Shown: one piece after another, positions 21,492-34,900 of the stretch
How positions within the stretch are numbered: the stretch's first letter is position 1
Layout: every line of letters begins with the position of its first letter
From: Darksidea phi
Lineage: Eukaryota; Ascomycota; Dothideomycetes; Pleosporales; Lentitheciaceae
Length of the DNA stretch: 64,000 bases
Assembly (NCBI GenBank): GCA_030770425.1
Contig: JASJFT010000134.1
Location: forward strand, 1 to 64,000
Direction of reading: 5' to 3'
Notes under the pieces: model-generated
Told to the model about the DNA's origin: nothing
The model's input: the letters and a program-made list of their open reading frames with translations, nothing else
Database searches by the model: none
Translations under genes and position numbers: made by a program

Positions 21492-22538
21492 ATGACAGAC
21501 CCTCACAGACCGAGACCATCAGGACCACCTGGGCGACCGGAGGTTTGCGAGACCCCTCCAGCAATAGATAGGCCATTGGGAGAGGACATCAATGCCTACA
21601 ATGTGGAGGGCATGACACGTCTCCACTTAGCGATTGAGGATGATGATATTGGACTCGTTCGATCGTTGCTTGAGAATAGCGCTGATCGATACAAGCGTGT
21701 CGCTGCCGATCTGACGCCGAGGGATAACGCCATAGAGCTTGCTGCGAGGCTCAACCGGACCGCCATTTTGAATATTCTGATAGACAACGACCTCTCCACC
21801 TCGGCTTTGATGGACCGGCTCGAAGCTGCTGCATCACGGGGAAGCATTGAAGCGCTCGGCCTCCTCTTGCAGCATCATGTTCCCGGGAAAGCTCGAGATC
21901 AGGCCATCGCGAAGACATTGGAGACTGCTGCAGGTCTTTGGCTGCCAGACATGGTTGCACTTCTCCTTCGACATTTACATGGATCGGCCAATGCTAACGA
22001 TTTGAACCGGGCTCTGCTCGCCGTATGCTGCGACAATCAGTCTACCATGGATCTCTACCAACCGAAGCCAGCTTGGGACTGGGACCGAGCAGTTGCAGTT
22101 GTCCGGTTGCTTCTTGAAGCCGGAGCCAGTGTCACTGGGCCGTTCGACTCCGGTGTCACGCCCCTTCACAAAGCCGTCCGTTCATCTGGGGTGCCAGAGA
22201 GGTTCATCCGCTTGCTTATCGAAGCAGGCGCAGATGTAAATGCTGCAGATACTCTCCAGATGACTCCTTTACTTTGGGCTCTCAACAAACATCAATCTGT
22301 TAGCGAAGACGCAATTTGTGAACTCCTTCGAGCGGGAGCGGCCGTCAACATCATAGACACCGACAATGGGAATACGCCGCTTCACTACGTACATACTGGG
22401 ACCCTTGCAAGAATGCTGCTTGAGAAGGGCGCAGACCCCACCATGAAAAATCTCGAAGGGAAGACACCGCTTGATATAGCAAAAGATCTGGACCTGCATG
22501 AGGTGGCTGAGGTCCTGAAATCGAGCATCCCAACTTGA
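21492..22538 (+). CDS. Ankyrin-repeat protein, 348 residues
   Basis: A single exon with ATG at 21492 and a Pro/Arg-rich start. Ankyrin repeats follow through the whole length: EGMTRLHLAIEDDDIGLVRSLL, then PRDNAIELAARLNRTAILNILI, SGVTPLHKAVRSSGVPERFIRLL, LQMTPLLWALNKHQ and NTPLHYVHTGTLARMLLEKGADP. It ends EGKTPLDIAKDLDLHEVAEVL. Repeats bind other proteins; no enzymatic or membrane domain is present, so it is probably a soluble scaffold. Unlike the ankyrin tail of the NLR at 31908, these repeats are well diverged from one another, as expected for an old array. It is convergent with the LysM gene ending at 22703. Confidence 0.85.
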   Translation: MTDPHRPRPSGPPGRPEVCETPPAIDRPLGEDINAYNVEGMTRLHLAIEDDDIGLVRSLLENSADRYKRVAADLTPRDNAIELAARLNRTAILNILIDNDLSTSALMDRLEAAASRGSIEALGLLLQHHVPGKARDQAIAKTLETAAGLWLPDMVALLLRHLHGSANANDLNRALLAVCCDNQSTMDLYQPKPAWDWDRAVAVVRLLLEAGASVTGPFDSGVTPLHKAVRSSGVPERFIRLLIEAGADVNAADTLQMTPLLWALNKHQSVSEDAICELLRAGAAVNIIDTDNGNTPLHYVHTGTLARMLLEKGADPTMKNLEGKTPLDIAKDLDLHEVAEVLKSSIPT

Positions 22539-22702
22539 TCCGGGTTTCACAGCCTACGTTGAGAAAAGTTTATTGGTACCAACCACGGCGTAGAGTCACG
22601 GAAGGTTGAGGCACACTATTTGAAGCAAATTATCTTCTGTCTATTTAGCCGCCGCAGCTTCGCGCTCTTGTTAGACGACAAAATGCAAGGAAAGATCCGG
22701 AA

Positions 22703-24654
22703 TTAAGTACATGTCCCAAAACCCTTCTGACACCCCGAGCCGCAATACGCAGACGTGCTCCCACAGTATCCACTCGAGCTACAACAGTTGCCAAATTGGC
22801 TACCTGAACATGTGGCTCCAAAAGGCGAAAGAGATGCACACGTTCCGTCCTGGCTGGGTGCTTTCTCCGTGCTGCACGTCCCGAAGACCGGCTGACATAA
22901 ACCAACTGCGCAATACTGTGATGTGCTACCGCAGTATCCGTATGTGGAGCAGCATGAACCGAAATTGCTCCCCGCGCATGTCGCGTTGACTGGAGACGCT
23001 GATCCACAAAGACCATCTGCAGAGATAGGACTCGAGCTAGGCTTCCCTGTAGAGGTTGGAATTGATGTTGATGATACTGTCCGCGACGACACCAAGGAGG
23101 ACGACGTTACCGCCGTGGGTCGTGCTGTCGAGGATGTACGCACAGAAGTGGTTGGAGTTCCAGATGGAATGGGTGGTCCTGTACTGTTACCATCTGTGGT
23201 CTGGTTCCAGTTTCGCAGTGGATGCAAACAATACGTCAACCCAGCCTTCAGGTTTGCATCACAGGCCTCCGACGATACGAGCGATGGATTGACTGTTACG
23301 AAAAGATCCGATGGGGCATTACCATTGACTAGGATGCTGCGGCAGGTGTCTCCGTTTTGAGCAGTGTAGAACTGGCCGCAATACTTGGTACTGTTTGGGG
23401 CTAGGGTCGCGCCTACGGGGAGCTGGACCATCTTATCAGCGTACCCGTCACCGCTGCCTCCCGGGCCGCCAACCCCACCATCTGTGTTATTTCCAGGCGT
23501 GGAATTGAACGCACCGCCAGGAGGAGAGACGCAGAGAGTGTGACCCCAACTAGGCTGGGAGTTTACGAGATTCGAACACCATTGATCTACCATGCCATTA
23601 TAATCGACAATGGACAACCACGGCGTTCCAGTAGCAGCGGTAACCATGGTACAGTTGTCGTTTGGCTGTACCGTGTAGAGCTTCTCGCATTGCGGCGGGA
23701 GGCAAAGGGACACACCAACACCTGGGCTGGAGCAGTCGTAAAGGCCAGGATTGATCTCGTATAAAGAGCCAGACGAGACATGATTTGCTTGCGCAATGCT
23801 GTCACAAGTATCGCCGGCCTTCACAGTATATGTCTTCCCAGTGGCACATGCTTGCGGTGTCGTGGAGTTGAAGTGGATGCTGCTGCTTGTAGGAGCGGTA
23901 TTGATACCGGTGAGTCCGCAAGCTGTCAATCGTCAACTTAGCACTTCATCAAAATCCAAAGACGACTCACTCTTGACGACATAGTCATACCTCGTCTTCC
24001 AGTTGTTCGCATCGTACACTCCGTACGCATTCAGCTGCATGGCAGCGAGTTTCGCCTTGTAGCACGTCGAGCAAAGTTGATCCTTGGACATAGCGCCGAT
24101 ATCGTCCACCGGAGTCCACGAATCGATTACATCTATACCCTTAGCTTTGTGCAGTTTCCATCTCAACATCAGGATATCCTACCATTACAAAACTTTCCAG
24201 AAGCCGAATCTCGGACACAAGTCTCATTCCACCCGCCCCAGAGCGAGTCTATCAGCGTCAGAACTGGATAGCCCGGAAACAGCTCAGGTGTAGTAGTGCA
24301 CGCCGCAGCCACCCGGCTGTGGAACAGAGACAATGCAGTAGAACAACTCGAGTCGCATACTGACACCGTTAAATCTGCGTCACTAATGCTGCCGTGATAG
24401 ACGGGCTCTCCGAGGCTTGCGGTATAATTGTCGCATTTCAAGCGCGAGTAAAGAACGTTCTTGCAGGAAGTGCTAAGCGTGAACTCAGACAGATCATCCG
24501 CTTTGACAAGAGGGAAGCCCGTAAATGTTGCTCTCGATGCAAGATGGAGCAATCCATTAGCTCGACGATGAAGAGAATGAATAAGCGTATGAGCAACAGC
24601 GGCTCGAACGATTAGAAAAAGGTGAGACCAAACGAGTGTCAAGAAGAGCAACAT
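22703..24654 (-). CDS. Secreted LysM and CBM18 chitin-binding protein (pair 1)
   Basis: Exons 24654-24183, 24132-23971 and 23922-22703 join in frame into 617 residues. A signal peptide ([16 protein letters not shown]) is followed by a Cys-rich N-terminal region. Three LysM-type modules follow: [36 protein letters not shown] and [14 protein letters not shown], each with NP or YN landing residues. Then comes a Ser/Thr-rich linker and two C-terminal hevein-like CBM18 modules ([17 protein letters not shown] and [17 protein letters not shown]). LysM and CBM18 bind chitin oligomers or polymer outside the cell. Family roles include cell-wall shielding, effector activity and partnering subgroup-C chitinases. 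Its start faces the chitinase at 25248 across 593 bp, the same arrangement as the second pair at 48.7-56.1 kb. Confidence 0.88.
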
Positions 24655-25247
24655 GATGAAGCGTGCCTATCCGTGCATTTCACAGATGGTGTGTCCACTT
24701 TGAAGTTCTTTCCCGACCTCGGCACTCCAACGTTTCCGCCCCCAACGCGAAGCATCTCGGTGCGCGATCTGCTTTGGATTCCCATTACGCCCTGCTAATT
24801 CCGGATGAATGTGGGAAATTTATTCAACGATCCCCTTTCACGGTCTAAAAGGAGAAATGCGGTAAGCGGCCCGTTTAATTGCCGGGATGTTTGATCAATC
24901 AATCAATCAAGCAATCAATCAATCAATCACTCAATCAATCAATCAATCGATTTTTACTCGTATGAGTAGGTATTTTCAGACACAAAAACAACCTCTCCTT
25001 AATCTAATTTGTCACGAACTAGACGGTCATAGACATGGTTTGAGATGCCGCAGTGTAAGCGGTAGGAGTAACCTTCTGTTGACGGCCTAGCAAGATTTGA
25101 TAAGGCATAATTCGGGTCAAGGCATTGTTCGGGCGAGCATGGATTGGGTCGCTCTACCCATCTAGGTATATGGGGGTAGGCTGCGAAGATGTGTTAAAGA
25201 CCAAGGTCGCTTTCGACCTCTTTTCCCTCATCTTCATCACGCTCATT
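24655..25247. promoter_or_regulatory. Shared divergent promoter region of LysM protein and chitinase (pair 1)
   Basis: 593 bp separate the two start codons and must hold both promoters. Apart from the AATC repeat at 24894-24949 I see no element. Divergent sharing suggests co-regulation; this is inferred from layout. Confidence 0.55.
24894..24949. repeat. AATC tetranucleotide microsatellite
   Basis: About 14 units of a four-base repeat (atca), interrupted twice by single-base changes (aagcaatc and cactcaatc). It lies in the middle of the shared divergent promoter, so length changes could alter spacing. Confidence 0.95.
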
Positions 25248-28200
25248 ATGCCTCGACTCCACAATTGGGTATTAATTACCCTGACACTCATTCTTTCCTT
25301 TGTACAGTGGTCTTATCAGCAAGACTGCAGTGTTGCAAATCCTTGTGCGATTGGATGCTGCAGTAAGTGCTCATATGCAATGCCCTTCCGAAGCTAATCC
25401 AATTTTCCTAGGCACCTCAGGGTGGTGCGGAACGGGACCAGAGTTTTGCGGCAAAGGCAATTGTACGGACACGTGCAATTACAAGGCAGAATGCGACCCT
25501 GGGTGGGGCTTGCAGTGGTCTAACGCAACCTCTTGCCCACTCAACGTAGGTGCTTTCAATCTAACTTCATGCGTTAATTAGTATGCTAAAGGATGGAAAG
25601 GTCTGTTGCTCAAAGTATGGCTTCTGTGGCACGACTGAAGACTTCTGCGGAAACAAGACGGTCAAACGACCGTCTTGCTCAACGTCAACCAAGATTGACA
25701 AAGTCATCGGATACTACGAGTCCTGGTCTTTGACTGAGCGTGCCTGTAACGGCATGATTCCGGAGGACATCCCGTATGGAATCTACACACATATCAAGTA
25801 TGCTTTCTTTTCTTGCTTCCTGGCTTATATTAACCTTGAGGCACTTCAGTTTCGCATTCGCTACGATTGATCCCAAGACCTTCCAAGTCAAAGCTACTAG
25901 CTCCGCAGCTGAGCGGCTCATGCAAAGAGTTGCCGACATGAAGCTCGTCCAAAGTGGCGTCGAAATATGGGTCGCGATTGGGGGTTGGACGTTTAACGAT
26001 GCGAACCAGCCCACGGCCCGGACCTTTTCCGAGCTTGCGGCATCAGAGAGTCACCAAACCGCCTTCGCCGACTCCCTGATATCAATGATGAACACTTATG
26101 GCCTTGATGGTGTGGACATCGATTGGGAATATCCTGCTGCCGACGATCGTAGCGGAAGCAAGGAGGACTACGACAATTTTGTGAGCTGGATGAAGCAGCT
26201 CAAAGGCAAGCTCGGCAAGAAAGGCCTCACTGTCACTCTGCCCTCAAGTTATTGGTACCTTCAGCACTTTGACATCAAAGGACTCGAGAAGCATGTAGAC
26301 TGGTTCAACGTCATGTTGTATGATCTCCATGGCGCGTGGGACGAGAAAAACCAGTGGACTGGACCATTCATCAACGCTCATACCAACTTGACAGAGATCC
26401 AAACCGCCCTCGATCTTCTGTGGAGAAACGATATCAATGCTGACAAGGTGGTCTTTGGTATGGCATTTTACGGACGGTAGGTGGCTACGAGCGCCATATA
26501 TGACAACGCTGACGGTTGGGTTACCTAACAGGAGCTTCTCGCTAGTCACGCCGACATGCTCAGAGCCCAAGTGTATTTTCGCATCTGGCGGGAATGCTGG
26601 TGAATGTTCAGTGACGGCCGGTGTCCTGCTAAATCCAGAGATTGACGATATAATCAGGAAAAACAACCTCAAACCAAAGCTTTACGAGAAAGAAGCCGTA
26701 AAGGCAATCACTTGGGGTAATCAATGGGTATCGTTTGACGATGGAGACACATGGAAGCTGAAAGGCGACTTTGCAAAGAAGCAGTGTATCAAGGGTGTCA
26801 TGGTCTGGGCGTGAGTAGACACAACTGATCGTTTATTAGGTTTTGCTAATGAGCGGAATAGAATCAGCCATGACAACCTGAACGGCACTAACGCCAAGGC
26901 CCTTACAAAGGCGATTGGACGCGAAGTCATGGCCAACCCAAATATAGTACCGCAGCCAGTCGAGACCCCTCCCAAGGTGATTTAACCCATTCGTTTCCCA
27001 GCGAGCAATGAATATTCACATTTACCAGGAAATCAAAACATGCAGGTGGACCAATTGCAACGAGAACTGTCCCTCAGGTTTCAAGAACGTTAATCGCAAC
27101 GGAACAGACCAGAACATGGTCGACAGCACCGGTTGTCCTAACGACCAGAGTCCACACCAATTTTGCTGTCCCGGAGACTCTACGTTGCCAACATGCACCT
27201 GGCGTGGCTTCCGCAATTCAGGCGCCTGCCGCCCAGGCTGCCTGGACGGCGAAGCTGAAGTTGGAACGCTTTCCGTGGGATGCTCATCCAAGCATCAGAG
27301 CGCTTGCTGCACCTCAAATGCGGCCGTCAACGCCTACGCGAACTGTAAATGGGTAGGAGAGTCCGACTTTTGTTCCAAAGCGGGGAGCCATGCAGATTGT
27401 CCTTCGGATTATCCAAAGTTCATCGTTGCGTCTAGTGCTGGTGCTGGTGGAGAACAGATTTGCGGCCGCGGTGCAAAGAGCTATTGCTGCAAGGATCCAG
27501 CGCCTTCTCAGTGGACTGATTGCGCTTGGTACACTAAGGAGACATCGACGGTTATAAACACTTACTACTGGTACATCACCCATACGTATCTGGAATCTTA
27601 CCCTAAGGCATGCTGACTTTTTGCAGTGAAACTTCATGCCCAGCAGACTCTATCAGAATTTCGATGCAAAAAGGCGATTGCAAATTGGGGGGATGGGGTG
27701 CATACTGCTGCAAAGGCCAACCTGCGCCCACTTTGACGCCGAGAGATCCAAATTGGGGAAATACACAGTATGAGGAGTTTTTATTACTTCTGCGCAAGTA
27801 CATGAAGAATCCCACCTGTCCTGTAAGTCGCCCGCACATGACCCATCTTATGCCCCCGCAAAACGTACGAGAAGCTTCTTTACCGCTTCAAGCATGGGGA
27901 CACGCAAATCTCTAAATGTCTATAACATGGTGGAGGGTCATGCATCTGAGCTAACTGAGATTCCTAGGCACAAATTGGGTTCGATGGCCTCGACTTCTTT
28001 TACGATGCACCAGAGAAACGGAGCACGCTCGCCTTTTCCCCGAGGGCGGACGAGAATTGTGATAATGGAATAACAACTTCAGAATTCAATTATCTAGTAC
28101 GTTGGATGACGAGACTCCTGGGCTCCCCTATGGCTGCCAGCGACTCCTTGAAGTACGCGTGGGATAATGAGTGGGCGGGCTACTACGACACTGGCTTGAC

Positions 28201-29541
28201 ATTCGATAGCCTTTTGGGCCATGCCGAAAGAAACAACAATTACGAGATTGACGCCATTATTCAGGGCGCGTTGCTGAACCCACTCGAGACTGGTGCAGCC
28301 ATTCGAAACTATCAGTAAGTCAAGCTACGGGCTGAACCTAACGGGCTCCCTATCCCCACACAACCAAATGACCACGCATAATCCCCTCAGCAAAACAGCC
28401 ATCTTCCACCTCATAATTTCCGAGCTAATACCACATTAGAACGTCCCAGCCTCGAATCTGCCATCTGCCAGGCGCCTCGAAGAAACTCTTGATGAGGAAC
28501 AGCTCGATGCCAGCAGAAGCGAAGCGATTCGTGGATCCATTTATTGATGCCAACTTACTGCGGACAGACAACAGGTACAGATACGATCCTTCTGCTGGAA
28601 CCATTCTCGATGGCATTCTTCGTGGTCACCTGACGTTGAACTACGCTCGCTGGCGTTACTACGGTGCTCGATCGGCTACAAACGTCAACGCTCGGGCTGG
28701 ACCATTCCTTGAGCTCGCGTACTGGATTGGGCCGCGGCCAGGAGAAACACCGACGGCAGAGGAGGAGAACGACAATCAACTAGCGAGATATCGCGATAAT
28801 ACCCCTGGTCGCAGAGGAACAGATCGTTGGGTTGTGTTCCACCTGCACTTCGATCCAACAAATCCGAACACTTTTACGTACTACAACGGACGGGTTGTCA
28901 TAGGTACGCCAAGGATATCAATGTTCCATGCCCAAACAGCGTATGATACTTCCTCAGGCGCGAGTCGTGTCGGTAAGTAGTATATTAGAGTTCTTTCCAT
29001 AAGGTTCTATGAGGTTCGCCACGGGCTAACTCGAACTCCAAGACCAGAGTAACTCCGGTCCTGGCGGAACCAATGCTCGAAGTCCGCTCTACGACTGCCC
29101 TGAACCTGAACCGGGAATGACACAGGCACTCTTTTATCCTGGCGCTCGCGTCGCGACTACGCATGAGGAGGGATCACGCAACTTTAACAATCTAATTGAA
29201 GATTGGGGAGAAATGGTGTATCGACAGCACTACCTTGACTATCGATTCCTGCAATGTATGTCACGCTCATCTCTCTGTCCACTCTCTCCTGTTATACTGT
29301 AAAACTGTTGAGTTATACCTGCTAACGCTATCCAGATGTCTTTACACCAGCATCATATTACACCGATCCAAATGGCGACGTAAATGATCCTGATAGCTGG
29401 GATTTTGATATTCGAGCAGCACAGCCACAGAGCCAGTTGCCTTGGCGGGGAACTTCAGCACAGGATCCGACACGATCCAATTACAGATTCAATTCCGCTA
29501 CAAATTCGTTTGATCAGAACCCGTTTGTCCCGGAAAGGTAG
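25248..29541 (+). CDS. Killer-toxin-like GH18 chitinase with CBM18 modules (pair 1)
   Basis: Twelve exons (25248-25362, 25412-25545, 25601-25797, 25850-26476, 26532-26810, 26862-26976, 27029-27585, 27627-27822, 27968-28314, 28440-28972, 29043-29255, 29336-29541) join in frame into 1172 residues. I chose ATG 25248 because it starts a signal peptide (PRLHNWVLITLTLILSFV). Two hevein-like chitin-binding stretches follow (CAIGCCS with GWCGTGPEFCG; VCCSKYGFCGTTEDFCG), then GH18 from KVIGYYESW, with the catalytic LDGVDIDWEYP intact (acid Glu about 242) and SYWYLQHFDIK. Cys-rich W...C modules and a C-terminal region of about 450 residues follow; I recognise no family for the latter. This is the subgroup-C architecture related to yeast killer-toxin alpha subunits. 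It should be secreted and hydrolyse chitin. Confidence 0.88.
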
Positions 29542-30840
29542 GATCTAGCTATGAGCATACCAGAACCGCTTTGAGATGGGGGTCTTCAAATTAAGGTACA
29601 TCATTAACTGCATATGTAACATCTAAGCAAGTTTGTTTGTGTATGAAATATACAATTAGGTCGTAGATTAGAGACAAAGAATAGAAACAAGAATAATCCT
29701 TAATGTTAGGTATTAAGTGGTAGATATTGAAAGAGCTTCTACAATATACAAATTTTGTGACTTGGTACAGTCTGTTGTAAGACTTCTAACTGCTACGTGT
29801 TATAGCAATAATATATTACTAGGGTATTTCATTACATATTTGATAAAAAGAAGAACTAACCCTACAGTCTGTGCGATCTAACTTAGCCCTATGAAACAGA
29901 TTAAAGTCAGCTTGCAAAACTGCTGAAGTACTCTAAGAATGTCAGGATAACCTGACATATGCGCCCTCAACTCTAGAAACTCTCTTCATAGTTATCTATA
30001 ACGCCTACTGTGAGGACAAGCTCAAGCTCTACTATTATTAGTTGCATTAAGGCAGTTAAAAGAGAAGGTTGGCGCTACTTTCACCGTATTTGCTGCAGTG
30101 ATTTTTATGTTCCCGGGTATTTGGTACACCCCCCTAAAGGATCCTGTTTTTGTATCTTGGGCTAACTCTGTTTGCAAGTTTTTTGACATGCGTGGCCGCC
30201 TACCCGTTGTACCCTTTGAACACAATAGCGATAATAACGATGTTGAGGGTCTTCCATGCAGCCTCGACGAATTTCCCACGTTCCTACTCTACGCCACAAA
30301 CATTGAAGATTTCAAGGAGCTTTGGTTGAAAGGTCAGGCCTGGCCTGTGCTCCATGTGCTGGATCTTGAACTCATCATGGACCTCATGGAGTAGGCATTT
30401 GCTAACTGTGATTATTAACGTATGCTGACTTTTGCAACAGGTCTAGTATAAGCAGTATAAAGTGTGAGGATTGCGAGTCCGGGGAAGAGGGAAACAGTCA
30501 GACCTTGCTGACTTGCCGTCCGATCCGGGGTCCCTTAAGCCAGTTTGCATCTTGCCACAACACCAAGTTTACGCAGGATATTGACATACACTAGGAATAC
30601 TTTCGTGAGATGACTCAAGATAGCTAGCTGTGGAAACACCATCGAGTATCAGGAGGAGGGGGGATGTGAAGACGCTGTTATGTCCACAGCTCAAGCTGGT
30701 CCAAGTGTCAAGTTCCTATAGGCTCAGACTCTCCACAGACGAGTAAATTCTGCTACTATCGGTTAATAAGTATAGTTCCCTGGATTCATTAGTGCGACGC
30801 GTGCCAGACTAAATCGTACTAAGCAAAGTAGAAGAAAAGA
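29542..30840. other. Intergenic with one unassigned open frame
   Basis: The first 450 bp are AT-rich. 30098-30394 (plus) is an open frame of 98 codons with protein-like composition (for example PVFVSWANSVCKFFDMRGRL and PCSLDEFPTFLLY) ending in TAG. It matches no family I know and could be a remnant exon. The rest shows nothing. Confidence 0.35.
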
Positions 30841-31480
30841 CAGAGAAGGGTAAACTAGATCTAGATATTTATAGAATTCTTATATAAAGCCCTCTAATAA
30901 TTATATAGTTAATTAAATTATTATATTAAAACTATTAATTTACTTAATAATGTTTCTAAACTAGTCTTTATCTATCTACTTAGTATTATATATAGTAAGT
31001 AGTCTATTCGCTATATCTTATATAATATCTAGAGAGAACGTAAAGTCTTATAAATCTGGATCGAGTATATTCTAATAATAACCTTCTTCTCTAGCTTAGA
31101 AAGCTTCTTTAATTTAGGCTGATAATCTCGTCGCGTAGCGATTCTAGCGCGTCGGCGGCGGAGTATTATTTTAGAGACGTTGAACGTTACTATAGCGTAT
31201 TTAACGCTTTTAACCTAATTTCTATCGATAGCTAAGATAGCTAAGGAGATATCGGCTTCGTTATGGGGCAATCGAATTGTAGTTGGTTGAGCTATTGTTA
31301 TTGATAGGTAACGCGTCGCGAAACAGTTGGTGGGGTTCGCCGCTTACTTAGGTTCGCCGCTCGCTTAGTATACACATTAGATTAAGTATAGTAATTAAGT
31401 AGTTACAAGTTACTCTAATATTTTTCTTTAATACTATAATCTTAAAACTTATCTTATATCCTTACATCTACAACGCTCCT
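30841..31480. other. AT-rich block, probable RIP-degraded repeat
   Basis: Strongly AT-rich, rich in TA, with no open frames. It includes the sequence ggttcgccgctcgctta near 31352-31368, which recurs at 58438-58454 inside another AT-rich block. That suggests both blocks derive from one dispersed element. Flanking genes are of normal composition, so the boundary is sharp. Confidence 0.6.
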
Positions 31481-31907
31481 GGCCGTCGAGGTCCTTTTCC
31501 TGTGCTCAACGATAGCATTGCGCTCCAGGTTCGGGTTGGGCAGCCGCGCTGCAGCCAAGCCTCAGCTCAAAACCGCTCCAGGCTCCAAGCTTCAGCCTGA
31601 TAGCTCCACCTCGCCTTCTATTCCCCTTTCCTTCTGATACGCATTCACATGTTACCCATTTCGCTACGATACCTTCAACCTTCAGCTTCATCTGAGATGC
31701 TGAGTGTTTAACGCCGTTCTGGGCAAGATAAAGACACCGAACCTCATCGAGAAACGCCTACAATCGAACAAAACCTACCAAACCTGGTTGTACGCCCAAG
31801 ATCGAATTCGGCCCGCCACAGGCGATCGGTCATATATATCTTTTCGATCGAGATACCCCTACTGTCCAACCCGAAACTGCAGAACCTACACGCCAAAGCA
31901 TCCTACG
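31481..31907. other. Upstream region of NLR-like gene
   Basis: About 430 bp of mixed composition before the chosen ATG. The NLR frame stays open upstream to about 31704 but has no ATG there, so this part is taken as leader or promoter. Confidence 0.45.
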
Positions 31908-34900
31908 ATGTCGAAGAGAAGCAGAAAAATCGGGGAGGATGAAGGACATGTATCCAGCAAGACAGAAGAGAAGAAGGCAAAATACGAGTCTAGTGAGATG
32001 GAGATGAAGCTGGCCCATGATGCATACACTGTGGGATGGGTGTGCGCGCTGCCAAAGGAGCAGACCGCGGCAACGGCTATGCTAGATCAAATACATCCGA
32101 ATCTCTCCAAGCCGCCCAACGACGATAATACATACACTCTGGGAGCCATTGGCAAGCACAACGTAGTCATAGCTTGTCTTCCGAAAGGCACAGTCGGAAC
32201 CAATTCCGCGGCGGTTGTTGCGACTCGCATGGTTAATACTTTTCCGTCCATCAAGGTCGGCCTTATGGTTGGTATTGGTGGTGGCGTTTCACGCAAGGTT
32301 AGACTTGGCGATGTTGTGGTTAGCTCCCCAGTTGGTCAGTATCCCGGGGTGGTCCAGTGGGACTTTGGCAAAGCGGAAAAGGATGGCAACTTTAGACGGA
32401 TCGGCGCTCTGAATAATCCCTTAAACACCCTGTTAACAGCGTTAGCGAAGTTGGAAACCCAGCATGAGATGAATGGGCCCAGAATACCGGAGTATCTGGA
32501 CAAGCTGAAACAGAAGTGGCCGAGACTAGCGTCGAAGTATCTAAGGTCTGATTCTCTCGAGGATGTGCGGTTCAAAGCGGATTATGGCCACGCCAGCGAG
32601 AGCACTACGGTAGTAGATGATGACGGGGAGGATGAGGGAGGAGAGAGCTGCCAATTCTGCGACAAAACCAAGACCGTGAAAAGAAAGCCAAGAGATATGC
32701 GTGTACATTATGGCCTGATCGCATCAGGCAACCAGGTCATCAAGGATGCTATACTCCGAGACAAACTCAACAAGGATCTTGGTGGTCATGTTCTCTGCGT
32801 CGAAATGGAAGCAGCAGGACTAATGGATAACTTCCCAGGCATCATAATCCGGGGCATCTGCGACTACGCGGATTCGCACAAGAACCACGATTGGCAGGAG
32901 CATGCAGCGGCCGTAGCGGCAGCATTCGCAAAGGAACTTCTCGACTACGTGGAGCCAAGTGATTTTGAGGGAGAGCGCACAGTGAAGGATGTACTTAGCC
33001 AGGGTCAGTCTTTTCAACTCAGGCCAACAGCAAACATCTAATAATACAGGCAGTTTACGATACTGTATTCAAAACTGGAGCAGATGTTGAACGAATTAAG
33101 TCCATGATGAACGAGGATGAAGGTCTGAAAATTCTCAACTGGCTCACCTCGATCGACTATGGCCCTCAGCAAAGTGACTTTCTCAAGAGACGACACGAAG
33201 GAACCGGAACATGGCTGCTGCATGCAGAAGAATTCAGTACATGGCTCAGCCAAAGTAACAGAACTCTCTTTTGCTCAGGTATCCCAGGAGCGGGCAAGAC
33301 AATTCTCACATCCATTATCGTAGATCACCTCTTCTCAAAATTCCGGGCTGACGCTAGTGTCGGCATTGCATGTCTATACTGCAACTTCCGACAACAGCAA
33401 CAGCAAAGGCCTGAAGACCTACTCTTAAGTATTCTTAAGCAGTGGCTTCAAAAGCAACCATCTGTGCCTGAAAACATACGGACACTTTATGAATCACACA
33501 GACGCCAACAAACCCGACCATCACTTGCTGAGATCTTAGAAGCGCTTATCTGCGTCGCTGCTCTGTATTCACAAACGATCGTTATCGTCGATGCGCTCGA
33601 TGAATGCGATGATTCGGATGGCAACCGCCAGAAGTTCCTATCCGCAATTTTTAATGTCCAAGAGAAAACTGGAGCGAATCTCTTCGCAACTTCTCGGGTC
33701 AACAAAGAGATTGCCAAGTTTTTCGATACTGCCCTATCTCTCAATATCCGTGCAAATGAGGATGATATCAAGAGCTATATAGACGGCCGGACGTTACTAC
33801 TTCCATCCGACATTTTAGATGATGACCTTCGAGACAGTATTAGAAGAGCGGTTGTTAGCTCTGTTGATGGAATGTACGCAATTCCCCCTATCTAGTACAG
33901 TAAAGAACTATTCTAACTATCACTTCAGGTTCCTCCTCGCGCAGTTGCACATGAATGATCTCATAGCACAGCCAACAAAGGGAGACATCAAAGATGTCTT
34001 ACAAAATCTCGCTAAGGGAATAGGCGGATTAGACAAGACTTACAAACAGGCAATGGAGAGAATCAATGACCAGGGAAGTCGCCGTCGAGACATTGCCAAC
34101 CACATTCTTGGATGGATTATCCACGCCAAAAGGCCGCTTTCCACTGTTGAACTTCGACACGCCCTTGCTGTGCGACCGGGTATGGTAAAGCTGGATACAG
34201 ACTATCTTCCAAGCGCTCAACTCATACAGTCTGTATGCGCCGGATTGGTTACTGCTGATGAGGAAAGTGGAATTATCCGCCTAGTCCACTATACGACACA
34301 GGAGTACTTTGAGCAAAAACGGACCACATGGTTTCCTGACGCCCACACGGACATTACGAAAGTCTGTGTTACGTATTTGTCATTGGACGTCTTTAGTTCG
34401 GGACCCTGTTCATCGAAACAAAAGTTAGAGGAGCGATTACAGACGAATGCCCTCTACGATTACGCAGCGAAGTATTGGGGTTATCATGCGTCTAAGGCAC
34501 GGATAGCAAACGATAGAATTCTCGAATTTTTAAAGAGCTGGGCTAAAGCCTCTGCTGCTGGCCAGGTGATGATTATTACAGGTGATGTACGCACTGTTAG
34601 GTGGTTATCAACGCAAATGACTGGAGTACATGTTGCGGCATACTTTGGATTAGAGCGGGTAATAAAAGATCTCCTCCATGGTGAGAATAATCTAGACAAT
34701 GCCGACGTCGACTCAAAGGATGATTTTCAGGGACAAACACCGCTATCATGGGCGGCGAGGAACGGGCACGAGGCAGTGGTCAAGCTACTACTCGATACTG
34801 GCCAGGTAGACGTCGGCTCAAAGGATAGGGATAGAAAAACACCGCTATTATGGGCGGCGGAGAACGGGCACAAGGCGGTGGTCAAGCTACTACTCCATAC

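Noticed and set aside
25566..25600. Earlier AG (after gttaattag) as acceptor of chitinase intron 2
   Set aside because: Using it breaks the frame; the AG at 25599-25600 restores the conserved CPLN-VCCSKYGFC junction.
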